Source: Bacteroidota bacterium (GTDB taxonomy: Bacteria > Bacteroidota > Bacteroidia > Cytophagales > Cyclobacteriaceae). From it: DNA of 64,000 bases. Below are positions 28,314 through 37,972 of this stretch, piece after piece (within the stretch, counting starts at the first letter, position 1; each line of letters begins with the position of its first letter). The translations under genes were made by a program, and so were the position numbers. The stretch lies in assembly GCA_016191555.1 (NCBI GenBank), contig JACPVX010000051.1, positions 186,001 through 250,000 on the forward strand, in the 5' to 3' direction. The notes below the pieces were generated by a model. It did no database searches. It had not been told where the DNA came from and worked only from the letters and a program-made list of their open reading frames with translations.

Positions 28314-30929
28314 TTAACTCAACACATCCGGTTCGATCACATTCACAAAGTCAAATTCCACGTCATTTTTCAATTCAACAAAAATTACAGAATCCTTGTT
28401 CACTTTTCCAGATAAAATTTGCTTAGATAACTCGTTCAGCAATTCACGCTGCAAAACCCGCTTTAATGGACTAGCTCCATATTGAGGGTCAAAGCCCTGT
28501 TTAGCTAATCTGTTTAACGCTTCCTCTGAAATTTCGAGTTTAATACCACTCTCCATTAAACGGTTTTGAATTAACTTAAACTGAATTTCCACAATCTTAC
28601 GAATATCGCCTTTACTGAGCGGACGGAACATGATCACTTCATCCACCCGGTTGAGGAACTCCGGACGAACAGATCGCTTTAACAATTCTAATACCTGGTC
28701 TTTCGTTTCTTCTATTACTTCGAAATAGTTGGCATCGGTGATTTTTTCAAAATTCTCCTGAATAATGGCCGAGCCAATGTTCGTGGTCATAATGATGATC
28801 GTGTTTTTGAAGTTGGCCGTTCTTCCTTTGTTGTCGGTCAATCGTCCATCATCAAGCACTTGCAACAAAATGTTGAAAACGTCCGGATGTGCTTTTTCAA
28901 TTTCATCCAATAAAATTACTGAATACGGTTTTCTGCGAACCGCTTCAGTCAATTGTCCGCCTTCATCATATCCCACATACCCTGGAGGAGCACCGATCAA
29001 TCGGCTCACGCTATGCTTTTCTTGATACTCACTCATGTCGATGCGCACCATCGCGTTATCATCATTGAAGAGATAATCAGCCAGCGCTTTCGATAATTCG
29101 GTTTTACCAACACCGGTGGTTCCCATAAAAATGAAGGAACCAATGGGTCGCTTCGGATCTTGCAGTCCCGCTCTGCTTCTGCGCACGGCATCGCTCAATG
29201 CTTTGATTGCTTCTTCTTGGCCTGCCACGCGCTTGCCCAATTCTGCTTCCAGCGATAAAAGTTTTTCACGCTCGCTTTGTAGCATTTTAGAAACTGGTAT
29301 GCCCGTCCACTTTGCTACAATCTCAGCAATGTCTTCGCTATCTACTTCTTCTTTCATCAGCGAGTTTTCGCCTTGCATCTCTTTCATCTTGACCTCAAAC
29401 TCAGCCAGGCGTTTTTCTGCAGCGGTAATTTTTCCATAACGAATCTCCGCAACCTTTCCATAGTCTCCGGCTTTTTCAGCTTGCTCCGCTTCAAACTTCA
29501 GTTTGTCAATCGCCTCTTTCTCCCACCGAATGCCTTGCACTACTTCTTTTTCACTTTCCCATTTGGCCTTGAGCGAGTTGCGAGTTTCCGATAACTCAGC
29601 AATGTCTTTGCTCAACACGGCTTCTTTGTCTTTATTTTTTTCTCTGCGAATGGCTTCACGCTCAATTTCGAGTTGCATGATTTTGCGATTCATCTCGTCC
29701 AACTCTTCGGGTAATGAATCCATTTCCAATCGAAGTTTCGATGCCGCTTCGTCCATCAAGTCAATGGCCTTATCGGGAAGGAAACGATCGGAGATATATC
29801 GACTCGAAAGTTCGACCGCAGAAATCACTGCATCATCTTTGATGCGGACACCATGATGCAATTCGTATTTGTCTTTGATACCTCGCAAGATAGAGATCGA
29901 ATCTTCCACCGTAGGTTCATCGACCATCACCGCCTGAAATCTGCGCTCCAGCGCTTTATCTTTTTCAATATATTTTTGATACTCTTTCAAGGTGGTGGCA
30001 CCAATCGCATGAAGTTCGCCACGTGCCAACGCGGGCTTTAACAAATTGGCTGCATCCATCGCACCTTCACCACCGCCTGCGCCTATCAAGGTGTGAATCT
30101 CATCGATGAATAAAATAATTTCACCATCCGAATCAGTTACTTCTTTAATCACAGCCTTCAGGCGCTCTTCAAATTCACCTTTGTATTTAGCTCCGGCCAC
30201 GAGCAAACCCATGTCCAACGAAACTAAAATTTTGGATTTCAAATTTTCAGGGACATCGCCATTCACAATGCGCTGAGCCAGACCTTCCACAATAGCCGTT
30301 TTACCAACTCCTGGTTCACCTAGTAGTATCGGATTGTTTTTTGTTCTTCGTGCCAGAATTTGCAGCACACGTCTGATTTCTTCATCGCGGCCAATCACCG
30401 GATCGATCTTTCCTTTTTTGGCGAGATCGTTCAGATTTTTGGAGTAGCGCTCGAGTGATTTATACTTTGCTTCGGCATTCTGATCTTTCACCGAAGTGCC
30501 GCCCCGCAATTCTTGAATGGCTTTGATTAAGCTACTGCGGTCGAAGCCGACATCTTTTAGTAGCGTAGATACTTTATCTTTTGTTGCCAATAGCGCAAGC
30601 AATAAATGCTCCACCGCCACATAGTCATCTTTGAATTCACGCAATTCTTTCTCCGCATTTTGTAACACGGTATTGCTCGTGGCAGAAAGATATGGCTGCT
30701 GACCGCTTGCTTTTGGGTATGAATTGATCAACTCCTCGAGCTTGGCCGTCAATATTTGTGTGTTGACATTTAGCTTTTTGAAGACGTATTGTGTCACATT
30801 TTCATCAGTTTCTAAAATAGCCTTCAATAAGTGGCCGGGCTCAATGGCCAACTGCTGCAATGCTGCGGCTATTTCGGTAGACTTCTGTAACGCCTCCTGC
30901 GATTTGATGGTGAATTTGTCGAAGTTCAT
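28314..30929 (-). CDS. clpB: ATP-dependent disaggregase ClpB
   Basis: 871 aa Hsp100 chaperone that, with DnaK/DnaJ, extracts polypeptides from aggregates. Seen in order: Clp N domain (about 1-145), first AAA+ domain with Walker [10 protein letters not shown] (about 205) and LFIDEIHTL, the M-domain coiled coil (about 405-530, which separates ClpB from ClpA/ClpC), second AAA+ domain with Walker [10 protein letters not shown] (about 608), and the C-terminal D2-small domain. All nucleotide-binding motifs are intact. dnaJ, a partner, lies 32 kb away at the window end. An inverted repeat directly abuts the start codon and could form an mRNA hairpin over the ribosome-binding region. Confidence 0.97.
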   Translation of the reverse strand: MNFDKFTIKSQEALQKSTEIAAALQQLAIEPGHLLKAILETDENVTQYVFKKLNVNTQILTAKLEELINSYPKASGQQPYLSATSNTVLQNAEKELREFKDDYVAVEHLLLALLATKDKVSTLLKDVGFDRSSLIKAIQELRGGTSVKDQNAEAKYKSLERYSKNLNDLAKKGKIDPVIGRDEEIRRVLQILARRTKNNPILLGEPGVGKTAIVEGLAQRIVNGDVPENLKSKILVSLDMGLLVAGAKYKGEFEERLKAVIKEVTDSDGEIILFIDEIHTLIGAGGGEGAMDAANLLKPALARGELHAIGATTLKEYQKYIEKDKALERRFQAVMVDEPTVEDSISILRGIKDKYELHHGVRIKDDAVISAVELSSRYISDRFLPDKAIDLMDEAASKLRLEMDSLPEELDEMNRKIMQLEIEREAIRREKNKDKEAVLSKDIAELSETRNSLKAKWESEKEVVQGIRWEKEAIDKLKFEAEQAEKAGDYGKVAEIRYGKITAAEKRLAEFEVKMKEMQGENSLMKEEVDSEDIAEIVAKWTGIPVSKMLQSEREKLLSLEAELGKRVAGQEEAIKALSDAVRRSRAGLQDPKRPIGSFIFMGTTGVGKTELSKALADYLFNDDNAMVRIDMSEYQEKHSVSRLIGAPPGYVGYDEGGQLTEAVRRKPYSVILLDEIEKAHPDVFNILLQVLDDGRLTDNKGRTANFKNTIIIMTTNIGSAIIQENFEKITDANYFEVIEETKDQVLELLKRSVRPEFLNRVDEVIMFRPLSKGDIRKIVEIQFKLIQNRLMESGIKLEISEEALNRLAKQGFDPQYGASPLKRVLQRELLNELSKQILSGKVNKDSVIFVELKNDVEFDFVNVIEPDVLS

Positions 30930-30965
30930 ATAGCAATGTTTGACTCAACCATATCAAATTGCTAT
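30930..30965 (-). promoter_or_regulatory. Inverted repeat abutting the clpB start codon
   Basis: ATAGCAAT (30930-30937) is the exact inverse of ATTGCTAT (30958-30965); allowing one bulged base the arms extend by five more pairs (TTTGA/TCAAA). On the clpB transcript the 3' arm ends at the base before the ATG, so a folded hairpin would cover the ribosome-binding region. It does not match the CIRCE operator (TTAGCACTC-N9-GAGTGCTAA). It may be an operator or an RNA thermometer; neither is proven. Confidence 0.45.
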
Positions 30966-31050
30966 CCATGTTAAATAGTTGATGTTTTTCAGAAAAAATG
31001 ACATTAAATTGAAGGGTATTAAATGATATTCAGCCAACCTGACTTATACT

Positions 31051-32874
31051 ATGCCAAAAAGAGTGAAACCAAAGGCAAATTTGCGTACCAACTTGTTAAT
31101 TGAAGTTGCCTGGGAAGTTTGCAACCAAGTGGGCGGAATTTATACGGTAATTCGATCCAAAGCCCCGGCTATGATGGAAAATCATGGAAGTAATTATTGC
31201 ATGATTGGTCCATATCTTTCTAAGAGTATTCTCGCTGAGTTGGAACCGCTTGAGCAAGCCAATGATATATTCGGACAAGCAGCAGCGAATCTTAGCAAAA
31301 AGGGATATGAAGTAATTTATGCCGAATGGCTGATTACCGGAAAGCCCCGAGTGGTGCTCTTGAATCCAAATGCCATTGAAGAGAAGGCCATGGCAGTCAT
31401 CAAATATTTGTTGTGGAAAAATCACAACATCAGCATTCCGGATGGTAATAAACTCATCGATCAGGTAGTTGGCTTTGCCTACCTCACCAAATTGTTTTTT
31501 GATGAAGTAGATAAATTGGCTGGCGATCAAAAAGTGATTGGCCATTTTCATGAATGGATGGCAGGGTTGCCCATCTTAGACATCAAGCGCGATGGCATGA
31601 AAGTAAAAACAGTTTTTACAACACATGCCACTCAACTGGGTCGCCACCTCGCCATCAACTCTCCGCTATTTTATGCTCACCTTCCTTTTTTCAAATGGGA
31701 AGATGAAGCGCACAAGTTTGGTGTAGCTACCGAGGCTTCAATTGAATACGGTTGCGCACAAAGTTGTGATGTGATGACAACCGTAAGCGATGTGACAGCG
31801 CGCGAATGTAAACACTTGCTTCGAAGACAGCCGGATGTGGTTCTTCCTAACGGGCTTAACATTCAACGATTTGAAGCGCTACATGAATTTCAAAATTTAC
31901 ACTCGCGCCATAAGGAGCAGATTCATCAGTTTGTGATGGGTCATTTCTTTCACTCGTATTCATTCGATCTCGACAAAACGATTTACTTTTTTACCAGCGG
32001 CCGATATGAGTATAAAAACAAAGGATTTGATTTAACACTGGAAGCACTTGTTCATTTAAACGAACAACTCAAGCGCGAAAACTCCGAATATACAGTAGTG
32101 ATGTTCTTTATCACGAAGCGTGAATTTTACAGCATCAAACCGGAAGTACTTCAATCCAGGGCCGTGATGGAAGAAGTTCGCCAAACGTGCGAAGCCATCG
32201 AACGGCAAGTGGGCAAGCGGTTGTTTTATGAGAGTACGATGAGTCAGGATCACCGACTGCCGCAACTCAACGATTTTGTGGATGAGTATTGGAAGCTGCG
32301 ATATCGCAGAACCATTCAATCTTGGAAAAGTACTAAACTACCGTTGCCGGTTACACATAAATTAGTGAACGAAGAACAAGATGACATCATTCAATTTTTA
32401 TTGCGAAGAAATTTACTGAACCGTGAAGAAGATAAAGTGAAGGTTGTCTACCATCCCGATTTTATCAACTCCACTAATCCGTTGTTCGGAATGGACTATA
32501 GTCAGTTTGTGCGCGGTTGCCACTTGGGAATTTTCCCGAGCTATTATGAGCCTTGGGGCTACACACCATTGGAATGTATGGCCAGTGGTGTACCTGCCGT
32601 AACCAGCGACTTAAGTGGCTTTGGCGATTACTTGTTGCGCAATATGCCCGATCACGAAAAGGGCGGCATGTTTGTAGTGGAGCGAGGCAAACGCACCTTC
32701 GATTGGAGCGCGAAACAATTAGCAGCTTTCTTGTACAAATTCTTAATGCAAGACAGACGCAGCCGCATTCAGCAACGCAATCAGGTAGAAAACTATTCGG
32801 CTGTTTTTGATTGGGAAAATTTGATCAAGTTTTACGAACAGGCATACACAATCGCATTGGCTGATGGAAAATAA
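31051..32874 (+). CDS. Eukaryote-type glycogen synthase (glycosyltransferase family 3)
   Basis: 607 aa. It resembles the yeast/animal glycogen synthase family GT3 rather than bacterial GlgA (GT5): opening VCNQVGGIYTVIRSK (about residue 26), the THATQLGRHLA segment (about 191), and the nucleotide-sugar end motif PSYYEPWGYTPLE (about 498) with conserved glutamates. Such enzymes extend alpha-1,4-glucan from UDP-glucose in the cytoplasm. GT3 synthases are known from Bacteroidetes and are shorter than eukaryotic ones, lacking the phosphorylated tails, as here. The last 11 bp overlap the start of the ethanolamine permease gene, although no metabolic link is evident. Confidence 0.9.
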   Translation: MPKRVKPKANLRTNLLIEVAWEVCNQVGGIYTVIRSKAPAMMENHGSNYCMIGPYLSKSILAELEPLEQANDIFGQAAANLSKKGYEVIYAEWLITGKPRVVLLNPNAIEEKAMAVIKYLLWKNHNISIPDGNKLIDQVVGFAYLTKLFFDEVDKLAGDQKVIGHFHEWMAGLPILDIKRDGMKVKTVFTTHATQLGRHLAINSPLFYAHLPFFKWEDEAHKFGVATEASIEYGCAQSCDVMTTVSDVTARECKHLLRRQPDVVLPNGLNIQRFEALHEFQNLHSRHKEQIHQFVMGHFFHSYSFDLDKTIYFFTSGRYEYKNKGFDLTLEALVHLNEQLKRENSEYTVVMFFITKREFYSIKPEVLQSRAVMEEVRQTCEAIERQVGKRLFYESTMSQDHRLPQLNDFVDEYWKLRYRRTIQSWKSTKLPLPVTHKLVNEEQDDIIQFLLRRNLLNREEDKVKVVYHPDFINSTNPLFGMDYSQFVRGCHLGIFPSYYEPWGYTPLECMASGVPAVTSDLSGFGDYLLRNMPDHEKGGMFVVERGKRTFDWSAKQLAAFLYKFLMQDRRSRIQQRNQVENYSAVFDWENLIKFYEQAYTIALADGK

Positions 32875-34171
32875 TTTAAAGCGTTCGTTGACACCGGCCA
32901 TGGTGTGGGGTCTAGGTGTGGGCTACGTTATTTCTGGGAATTATTTTGGATGGAACCTGGGTTTGGAAAAAGGTGGCACGCTCGGGCTTGCCATCGCGCT
33001 CGTTTTTATCATCATTCTTTACATCACATTTACTTTCAGTTATACCGAATTGGCGTGCTCCATTCCCAAGGCCGGTGGTGCGTTTGATTATGCCAATCGA
33101 GCTTTTGGTAAGGAAGTCGGATTTATCACAGGCATGGCACAAAACATAGAATTTATTTGCGCACCGCCTGCCATCGCATTTGCTATTGGTTCGTATGGAA
33201 ATATTTTTTTTCCGGAAATACCGGTATTAATTTTTTCTGTGATCGCTTATGTCATTTTCGTGATGCTCAACATTTCGGGAGTGAAAGTAGCCGCCACGTT
33301 TGAGTTAGTCGTTACGATTTTTGCAGTAGCGGCTTTGATATTTTTCAGCGGCCTTACTTTTCCAAAATTAGAGTGGTCACACTTAGAAAAGAATGCCTGG
33401 CCTCATGGTTATGAAGGTGTGTTCGCAGCCATACCATTTGCCATTTGGTTTTTTCTGGGCATCGAAGGTGTTGCTAATCTCGCGGAGGAAACGATCAATC
33501 CGAAGCGTACGATTTTGATTGGGTTTGGCTCAGCTATCGGCACTATGGTATTGTTGTGTATCGTCACTTTTATGAGTTCCGTAGGAGTTGCCGGCTGGGA
33601 AGCGATTGTATACAAAACGGATGGTACTGCTTCTGATTCACCTTTGCCTCTGGCATTGGAATTTATTGTGGATCGTTCTTCATTTAGCTATCAAGTTTTA
33701 TTGATAGTTGGTTTGTTTGGATTGATTGCCTCGTTTCATGGATTGATGTTGGCCGCAGGGCGATCAACCTATGAATTCGGAAGAGTAGGCTATGCACCCG
33801 CATTTATTGGCAAAGTGAATGCACGCTTTCAAACTCCCGCGAATGCATTGTTGGTAAACATGGGATTGGGGTTGATTGCACTCTTCTCGGGTAAGACCGG
33901 TGAGATCATCACCATTTCAGTTTTCGGAGCATTGTCGTTGTATATTATTTCTATGTTATCATTGTTACGATTGCGTAAAATCGAAACAGACTTAGTGCGG
34001 CCATTTAAGGTTCCGCTTTATCCGTATTTTCCAATTGTAGCATTGGTGATTGCCAGTTTTTCTTTTGTGGCAATGGCAATTTATAATCTGAATTTAGTTG
34101 CCATTTATTTTTTGATAATTGGCATAAGTTATGGGATATTTAAACTTCAGAGTCGGTCAGTAAAATCGTGA
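32864..34171 (+). CDS. eat: Ethanolamine permease (APC superfamily)
   Basis: 435 aa with about 12 membrane helices. The opening SLTPAMVWGLGVGYVISGNY with WNLGLEKGG and the helix containing IPKAGGAFDYANRAFG match ethanolamine permeases of the APC family, which import ethanolamine by secondary transport. The start overlaps the glycogen synthase gene by 11 bp and the glutamine-synthetase-like gene begins 3 bp after the stop, so it heads the metabolic block that follows. No eut microcompartment or ethanolamine ammonia-lyase gene is present in the window, which points to the gamma-glutamyl route instead. Choline or another amino alcohol is an alternative substrate. Confidence 0.88.
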   Translation: MENNLKRSLTPAMVWGLGVGYVISGNYFGWNLGLEKGGTLGLAIALVFIIILYITFTFSYTELACSIPKAGGAFDYANRAFGKEVGFITGMAQNIEFICAPPAIAFAIGSYGNIFFPEIPVLIFSVIAYVIFVMLNISGVKVAATFELVVTIFAVAALIFFSGLTFPKLEWSHLEKNAWPHGYEGVFAAIPFAIWFFLGIEGVANLAEETINPKRTILIGFGSAIGTMVLLCIVTFMSSVGVAGWEAIVYKTDGTASDSPLPLALEFIVDRSSFSYQVLLIVGLFGLIASFHGLMLAAGRSTYEFGRVGYAPAFIGKVNARFQTPANALLVNMGLGLIALFSGKTGEIITISVFGALSLYIISMLSLLRLRKIETDLVRPFKVPLYPYFPIVALVIASFSFVAMAIYNLNLVAIYFLIIGISYGIFKLQSRSVKS

Positions 34172-34174
34172 GGT

Positions 34175-35533
34175 ATGACAACACAAGAAATTTTTAGGTA
34201 TGTTAAGAATCATCCTTCCGGTAAAGTAAAAATCGCTTACGCGGATGTAGACGGAGTGCTGCGAGGCAAATACATTGCAGCCGAAAAATTTCTGTCGCTG
34301 AGCAATGGCGAGACAACTTTTTGTGATGTGATTTTTGGTTGGGATGCGAGCGATGTAGCATATGACAATGGAAAATATACGGGTTGGCACACGGGCTATC
34401 CCGATGCACCGGCACGAATAGATTTTTCTACATTTCGAAAAATTCCGTGGGAGAATGACTTGCCTTTTTTCTTGGGAGAAATTATAGATACTGAGGGAAA
34501 TCCGGCTTCCGTTTGTCCTCGACAGTTGTTGAAAAAAGTGCAAGCCGATGCTCGTGCCGAAGGCTTCACACCTTTTTTTTCTCAGGAGTTTGAGTGGTTT
34601 AATTTTCAGGAAACTCCGCAAACAGCGCAACAGAAAAGTTACAAGGACATGCAACCAATTACACCCGGCATGTTTGGCTACTCGATTTTGCGCACCACAT
34701 TACAAAATCCTTTTTTTAACGATCTCTTTGAATTACTTCGAAAATTCGATGTGCCGATAGAAGGATTGCATACAGAAACCGGTCCGGGTGTTTTGGAAGC
34801 AGCGATTCAATATTCAAATGTGATCGAAGCGGCCGATCGAGCTACGTTGTTCAAGACGAGCGTGAAAGAGATCGCCTACAAGCATGGAATCATGGCTACA
34901 TTCATGGCCAAGATCAGTGAAAACTTACCGGGCTGTGGCGGACATGTGCATCAAAGTTTGTGGGATAAGGCAGGAAAGAAAAATTTGTTTTATGCTGTAA
35001 ATGATCCGCACAACATGAGTGAGGTGATGAAGAGCTATGTGGCAGGACAACTCTTTTGTTTGCCGCATGTACTGCCGATGTATGCTCCAACCATCAACAG
35101 CTACAAGCGATTAGTAGAAGGTGCGTGGGCACCGACAACACTTACATGGGGAGTAGATAATCGTACTGTGGCATTGCGTGTTTTATCCGGTGGAAGTAAA
35201 TCGTGTCGTTTGGAAACGCGCGTGATTGGTTCAGATGTCAATCCCTATTTGGCGATGGCCGCTGCACTGGCTTCAGGTTTGTATGGCATTAAGAAGAAAA
35301 TGAAATTGAAACAGGCGGCAACGATGGGTAATGGCTATCGCGATTTTTCAAATGGTGTATTGCCCAGCAACTTGCACAACGCAACGCAACAGATGAAAAA
35401 CTCTTCTGTTGCGAGCGAAATTTTAGGTGATAAGTTTGTAGAGCACTTCACGCAAACCCGTGATTGGGAGTGGAGGCAACATCTGAAAGCAGTAACTGAC
35501 TGGGAGTACAAAAGATATTTTGAGATTATTTGA
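34175..35533 (+). CDS. Glutamine-synthetase-like gamma-glutamyl-amine ligase (probable gamma-glutamylethanolamide synthetase)
   Basis: 452 aa. GS fold with N-terminal beta-grasp (about 1-105, YADVDGVLRGKYI) and the catalytic domain. Metal and glutamate sites seen: FSQEFEWF (about residue 134), LHTETGPGVLEAA (about 202), GCGGHVHQSL (about 250), and RLETRVIGSDVNPY (about 348). PuuA, GlnA4 of Streptomyces and IpuC of Pseudomonas are members of this GS-like group that attach glutamate to amines or amino alcohols. Placement 3 bp after an ethanolamine permease and before alcohol and aldehyde dehydrogenases and a gamma-glutamyl hydrolase suggests ethanolamine as acceptor. Substrate is inferred from context; true glutamine synthetase is less likely. 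Confidence 0.85.
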   Translation: MTTQEIFRYVKNHPSGKVKIAYADVDGVLRGKYIAAEKFLSLSNGETTFCDVIFGWDASDVAYDNGKYTGWHTGYPDAPARIDFSTFRKIPWENDLPFFLGEIIDTEGNPASVCPRQLLKKVQADARAEGFTPFFSQEFEWFNFQETPQTAQQKSYKDMQPITPGMFGYSILRTTLQNPFFNDLFELLRKFDVPIEGLHTETGPGVLEAAIQYSNVIEAADRATLFKTSVKEIAYKHGIMATFMAKISENLPGCGGHVHQSLWDKAGKKNLFYAVNDPHNMSEVMKSYVAGQLFCLPHVLPMYAPTINSYKRLVEGAWAPTTLTWGVDNRTVALRVLSGGSKSCRLETRVIGSDVNPYLAMAAALASGLYGIKKKMKLKQAATMGNGYRDFSNGVLPSNLHNATQQMKNSSVASEILGDKFVEHFTQTRDWEWRQHLKAVTDWEYKRYFEII

Positions 35534-35535
35534 GC

Positions 35536-36087
35536 ATGAATAGACTGGTGACAATATCAGATGAATTTGTAATCAACAGGATTTACCGAATTCGCGGGAA
35601 AAAAGTAATGCTTGATCGTGATTTAGCGGAGATGTATGGTGTTCAAACTAGGCGCTTAAATGAACAAGTAAAACGAAATTTGAGAAGATTTCCATCCGAT
35701 TTTATGTTTCAGTTGACTGAAAAGGAACTTGATGATTGGAAGTCGCAAAATGCGACATCCAATAAAGAGAAAATGGGACTTAGGAAATTGCCGTATGTAT
35801 TTACCGAACAAGGAGTAGCAATGTTGTCAAGTATACTAAATAGCGACACGGCAATTGATGTGAATATTCAAATTATTAGAATTTTTACCAGAATCAGAGA
35901 AGTGCTTCTTACTCATCAGGGATTATTGTTGAAAATGGAAAAACTGGAGAAACGACTTCTTCAACAAGAAGATAAATCGAGAAAGCACGAGATCGACATT
36001 CAAAATGTTTTTAAGGTTCTTAAGCAGCTAATTAGCAAAGAGCAAGAGCCAAGAAGTGCAATCGGATTTAAACAAAAGAGTAAATAG
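35536..36087 (+). CDS. ORF6N-domain DNA-binding protein
   Basis: 183 aa from the ATG at 35536 (a TTG two codons earlier overlaps the previous stop). The N-terminal ORF6N domain (about residues 8-95) shows RIYRIRGKKVMLDRDLAEMY and NLRRFPSDFMFQLT, typical of phage-antirepressor-like DNA-binding proteins; a helical, K/E-rich C-terminal half (about 115-165) may be a coiled coil. No phage genes surround it. It lies 2 bp after the GS-like gene and 28 bp before the alcohol dehydrogenase gene, all on one strand, so it interrupts an otherwise metabolic operon. It may be a recent mobile insertion or a recruited regulator. Confidence 0.85.
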   Translation: MNRLVTISDEFVINRIYRIRGKKVMLDRDLAEMYGVQTRRLNEQVKRNLRRFPSDFMFQLTEKELDDWKSQNATSNKEKMGLRKLPYVFTEQGVAMLSSILNSDTAIDVNIQIIRIFTRIREVLLTHQGLLLKMEKLEKRLLQQEDKSRKHEIDIQNVFKVLKQLISKEQEPRSAIGFKQKSK

Positions 36088-36115
36088 AAAATCAAGCAAT
36101 GATAAATACTAGCAA

Positions 36116-37264
36116 ATGACCTTCGACAAAATTTACCAATACAACTTTCCCACCACCATTCGATTTGGTGCAGGATCAAGTAACGAATTACCCGACTATC
36201 TTAAGAAGAATCAATTGAACAAGCCGCTCGTGGTAACAGACCCCACTGTAGCACAATTGCCATTTTTCAAAAAGATTATTGACGACCTGAAAGCTAAATC
36301 AATTTCAGTAGACGTATTTTCAGACATTCACAAAAATCCGGTGAAGTCGGATGTGTATAAAGGAACCGATGCCTACGATGGGACTAAACGTGATTCGATC
36401 ATCGGCATTGGTGGAGGTGCTGCGTTGGATGTGGCGCGCGCTATTGTGCTGCGCGTGAACCATCGTGAAGACTTATTTAAGTACGATGATTTAATTGGTG
36501 GAGATGTATTTGTTACCAACGATGTACCGCATTTCATCACCATTCCGACCACGGCCGGAACAGGCAGCGAAGTGGGTCGAAGTGCTATCATTGCTGATGA
36601 TGTGACTCATCAAAAGAAAATATTATTCTCTCCTAAACTTTTGGCGAAAATCATTTTTGCGGATCCAATACTCACGATGGACTTGCCCGCATTTATCACG
36701 GCAGCTACCGGCATGGATGCACTCACACACAACATGGAAGCGTACATTGCAAAAATGCCACACCCGTTGTGCGAAGGAATCGCCCTGGAAGGAATTTCGC
36801 TCATCCATCAATCGCTGGAAACAGCAGTGAATAAACCGGACTTGGAATCGCGTAGTAAGATGTTGATTGCCTCTTTGATGGGTGCTATTGCATTTCAAAA
36901 AGGATTAGGAGTAGTTCATTCGTTGGCACACCCGCTTAGTTCTTTGTTGGATACACACCACGGTTTGGCCAACGCAGTCAATATTCCTTACGGGATGGAA
37001 TTTAACATCGCAGGCTTTGAAGATAAATTCAAACGTATCGCTCGCACACTCGAATTGAAAACTGAAACTGGAGATGCTGTCGTGAAGTATTTATTTGAAC
37101 TGAATACAAAAGTCAATATTCCACACAAGCTCAGTGCCATTGGTGTAAAGCCAGAGCACATCGAAACACTGGCTGATTTAGCGATAGCGGATTTTGCCCA
37201 TCCCAACAATCCCAAGCCGGTGAGCCGCGAAGATTTCAAACAGCTTTACCTGAAAGCGTTGTAG
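36116..37264 (+). CDS. Iron-containing alcohol dehydrogenase
   Basis: 382 aa, group III (Fe-ADH) family. N-terminal Rossmann part with FGAGSSNELPDYL (about residue 18), IGIGGGAALDVARAI (about 95) and TTAGTGSEVGRSAII (about 142); C-terminal helical metal-binding part with DALTHNMEAYIA (about 201) and HSLAHPLSSLLDTHHG (about 267), which supply the Asp/His ligands. In this context it is the best candidate to oxidise the hydroxyl of gamma-glutamylethanolamide to the aldehyde. That substrate is inferred; the family also uses simple alcohols, 1,3-propanediol and lactaldehyde. It is followed by the hydrolase gene with a 1-bp gap. Confidence 0.93.
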   Translation: MTFDKIYQYNFPTTIRFGAGSSNELPDYLKKNQLNKPLVVTDPTVAQLPFFKKIIDDLKAKSISVDVFSDIHKNPVKSDVYKGTDAYDGTKRDSIIGIGGGAALDVARAIVLRVNHREDLFKYDDLIGGDVFVTNDVPHFITIPTTAGTGSEVGRSAIIADDVTHQKKILFSPKLLAKIIFADPILTMDLPAFITAATGMDALTHNMEAYIAKMPHPLCEGIALEGISLIHQSLETAVNKPDLESRSKMLIASLMGAIAFQKGLGVVHSLAHPLSSLLDTHHGLANAVNIPYGMEFNIAGFEDKFKRIARTLELKTETGDAVVKYLFELNTKVNIPHKLSAIGVKPEHIETLADLAIADFAHPNNPKPVSREDFKQLYLKAL

Positions 37265-37265
37265 T

Positions 37266-37961
37266 ATGGCTAAGTTGATGATTGGTGTTACGGATTGCAG
37301 CAAGTATGATAACTACGCCAACTGGATTTCAGTAGATGAAAATGTGGAAGCACTGCGGTTGTCTTACAAAGAGAATAATTTCGAATTGATCAAAAAATGT
37401 CATGGCATTCTGTTGACGGGTGGGGAAGATGTGCATCCCCGATTTTATCAAAAGCCAGAGTACCTTCCGCTCTGCTATGCGGATGACATGGATGAGAGAC
37501 GCGATGAATTTGAATTAAGCGTTCTGGAATTCTCACAGAAAAATCGGATACCCGTTTTAGGAATCTGTCGTGGGTTGCAAATCACTAATGTTTTTTTTGG
37601 AGGTACACTCATTCCGGATATTCCTACATTCGGAAAATTCAACCATTCAAAGAGAGCGGGAAACGATACCTACCATTCGATTTCTGTGGATATAAACTCA
37701 GTACTTTACGAGCAAGTGAATGTAGCAGGCGGAGAAATTAACAGCGCGCATCATCAGAGTGTTGAACGAGTAGGTAATGGATTGGTGGCAAACGCATTTT
37801 CACCGGATGGTGTAATTGAAGGGCTTGATCGTTTGAATCCAGCAAGTCAACCATATCTGAGTTTAGTGCAATGGCATCCCGAACGTATGCGTGATCAAAA
37901 CAATCTGTTTACTAAAAATATCAAGACTGCATTTCTAACGGCAGTTGAACAAATCATTTAA
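37266..37961 (+). CDS. Class I glutamine-amidotransferase-like gamma-glutamyl hydrolase (PuuD-type, peptidase C26)
   Basis: 231 aa. Family signs: GILLTGGEDVHPRFY (about residue 49), the nucleophile elbow VLGICRGLQI with catalytic cysteine at about residue 100, and the second half of the triad in VQWHPERM (about 201). PuuD-like enzymes hydrolyse gamma-glutamyl amide bonds to free glutamate. Here the expected substrate is gamma-glutamylglycine, releasing glutamate and glycine as the last step of the proposed ethanolamine route. It is embedded between the alcohol and aldehyde dehydrogenase genes with gaps of 1 and 11 bp, the same operon. Confidence 0.9.
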   Translation: MAKLMIGVTDCSKYDNYANWISVDENVEALRLSYKENNFELIKKCHGILLTGGEDVHPRFYQKPEYLPLCYADDMDERRDEFELSVLEFSQKNRIPVLGICRGLQITNVFFGGTLIPDIPTFGKFNHSKRAGNDTYHSISVDINSVLYEQVNVAGGEINSAHHQSVERVGNGLVANAFSPDGVIEGLDRLNPASQPYLSLVQWHPERMRDQNNLFTKNIKTAFLTAVEQII

Positions 37962-37972
37962 GCAAAAAAAGT

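Noticed and set aside
28233..28415. 60-codon open frame after the EnvC-like gene
   Set aside because: Runs through the GC-rich hairpin and antisense into clpB; no coding signs.
30930..30965. CIRCE (HrcA) operator at clpB
   Set aside because: Arms read ATAGCAAT, not TTAGCACTC, and spacing differs.
35536..36087. Prophage marker from the ORF6N gene
   Set aside because: No capsid, terminase, integrase or other phage gene surrounds it.
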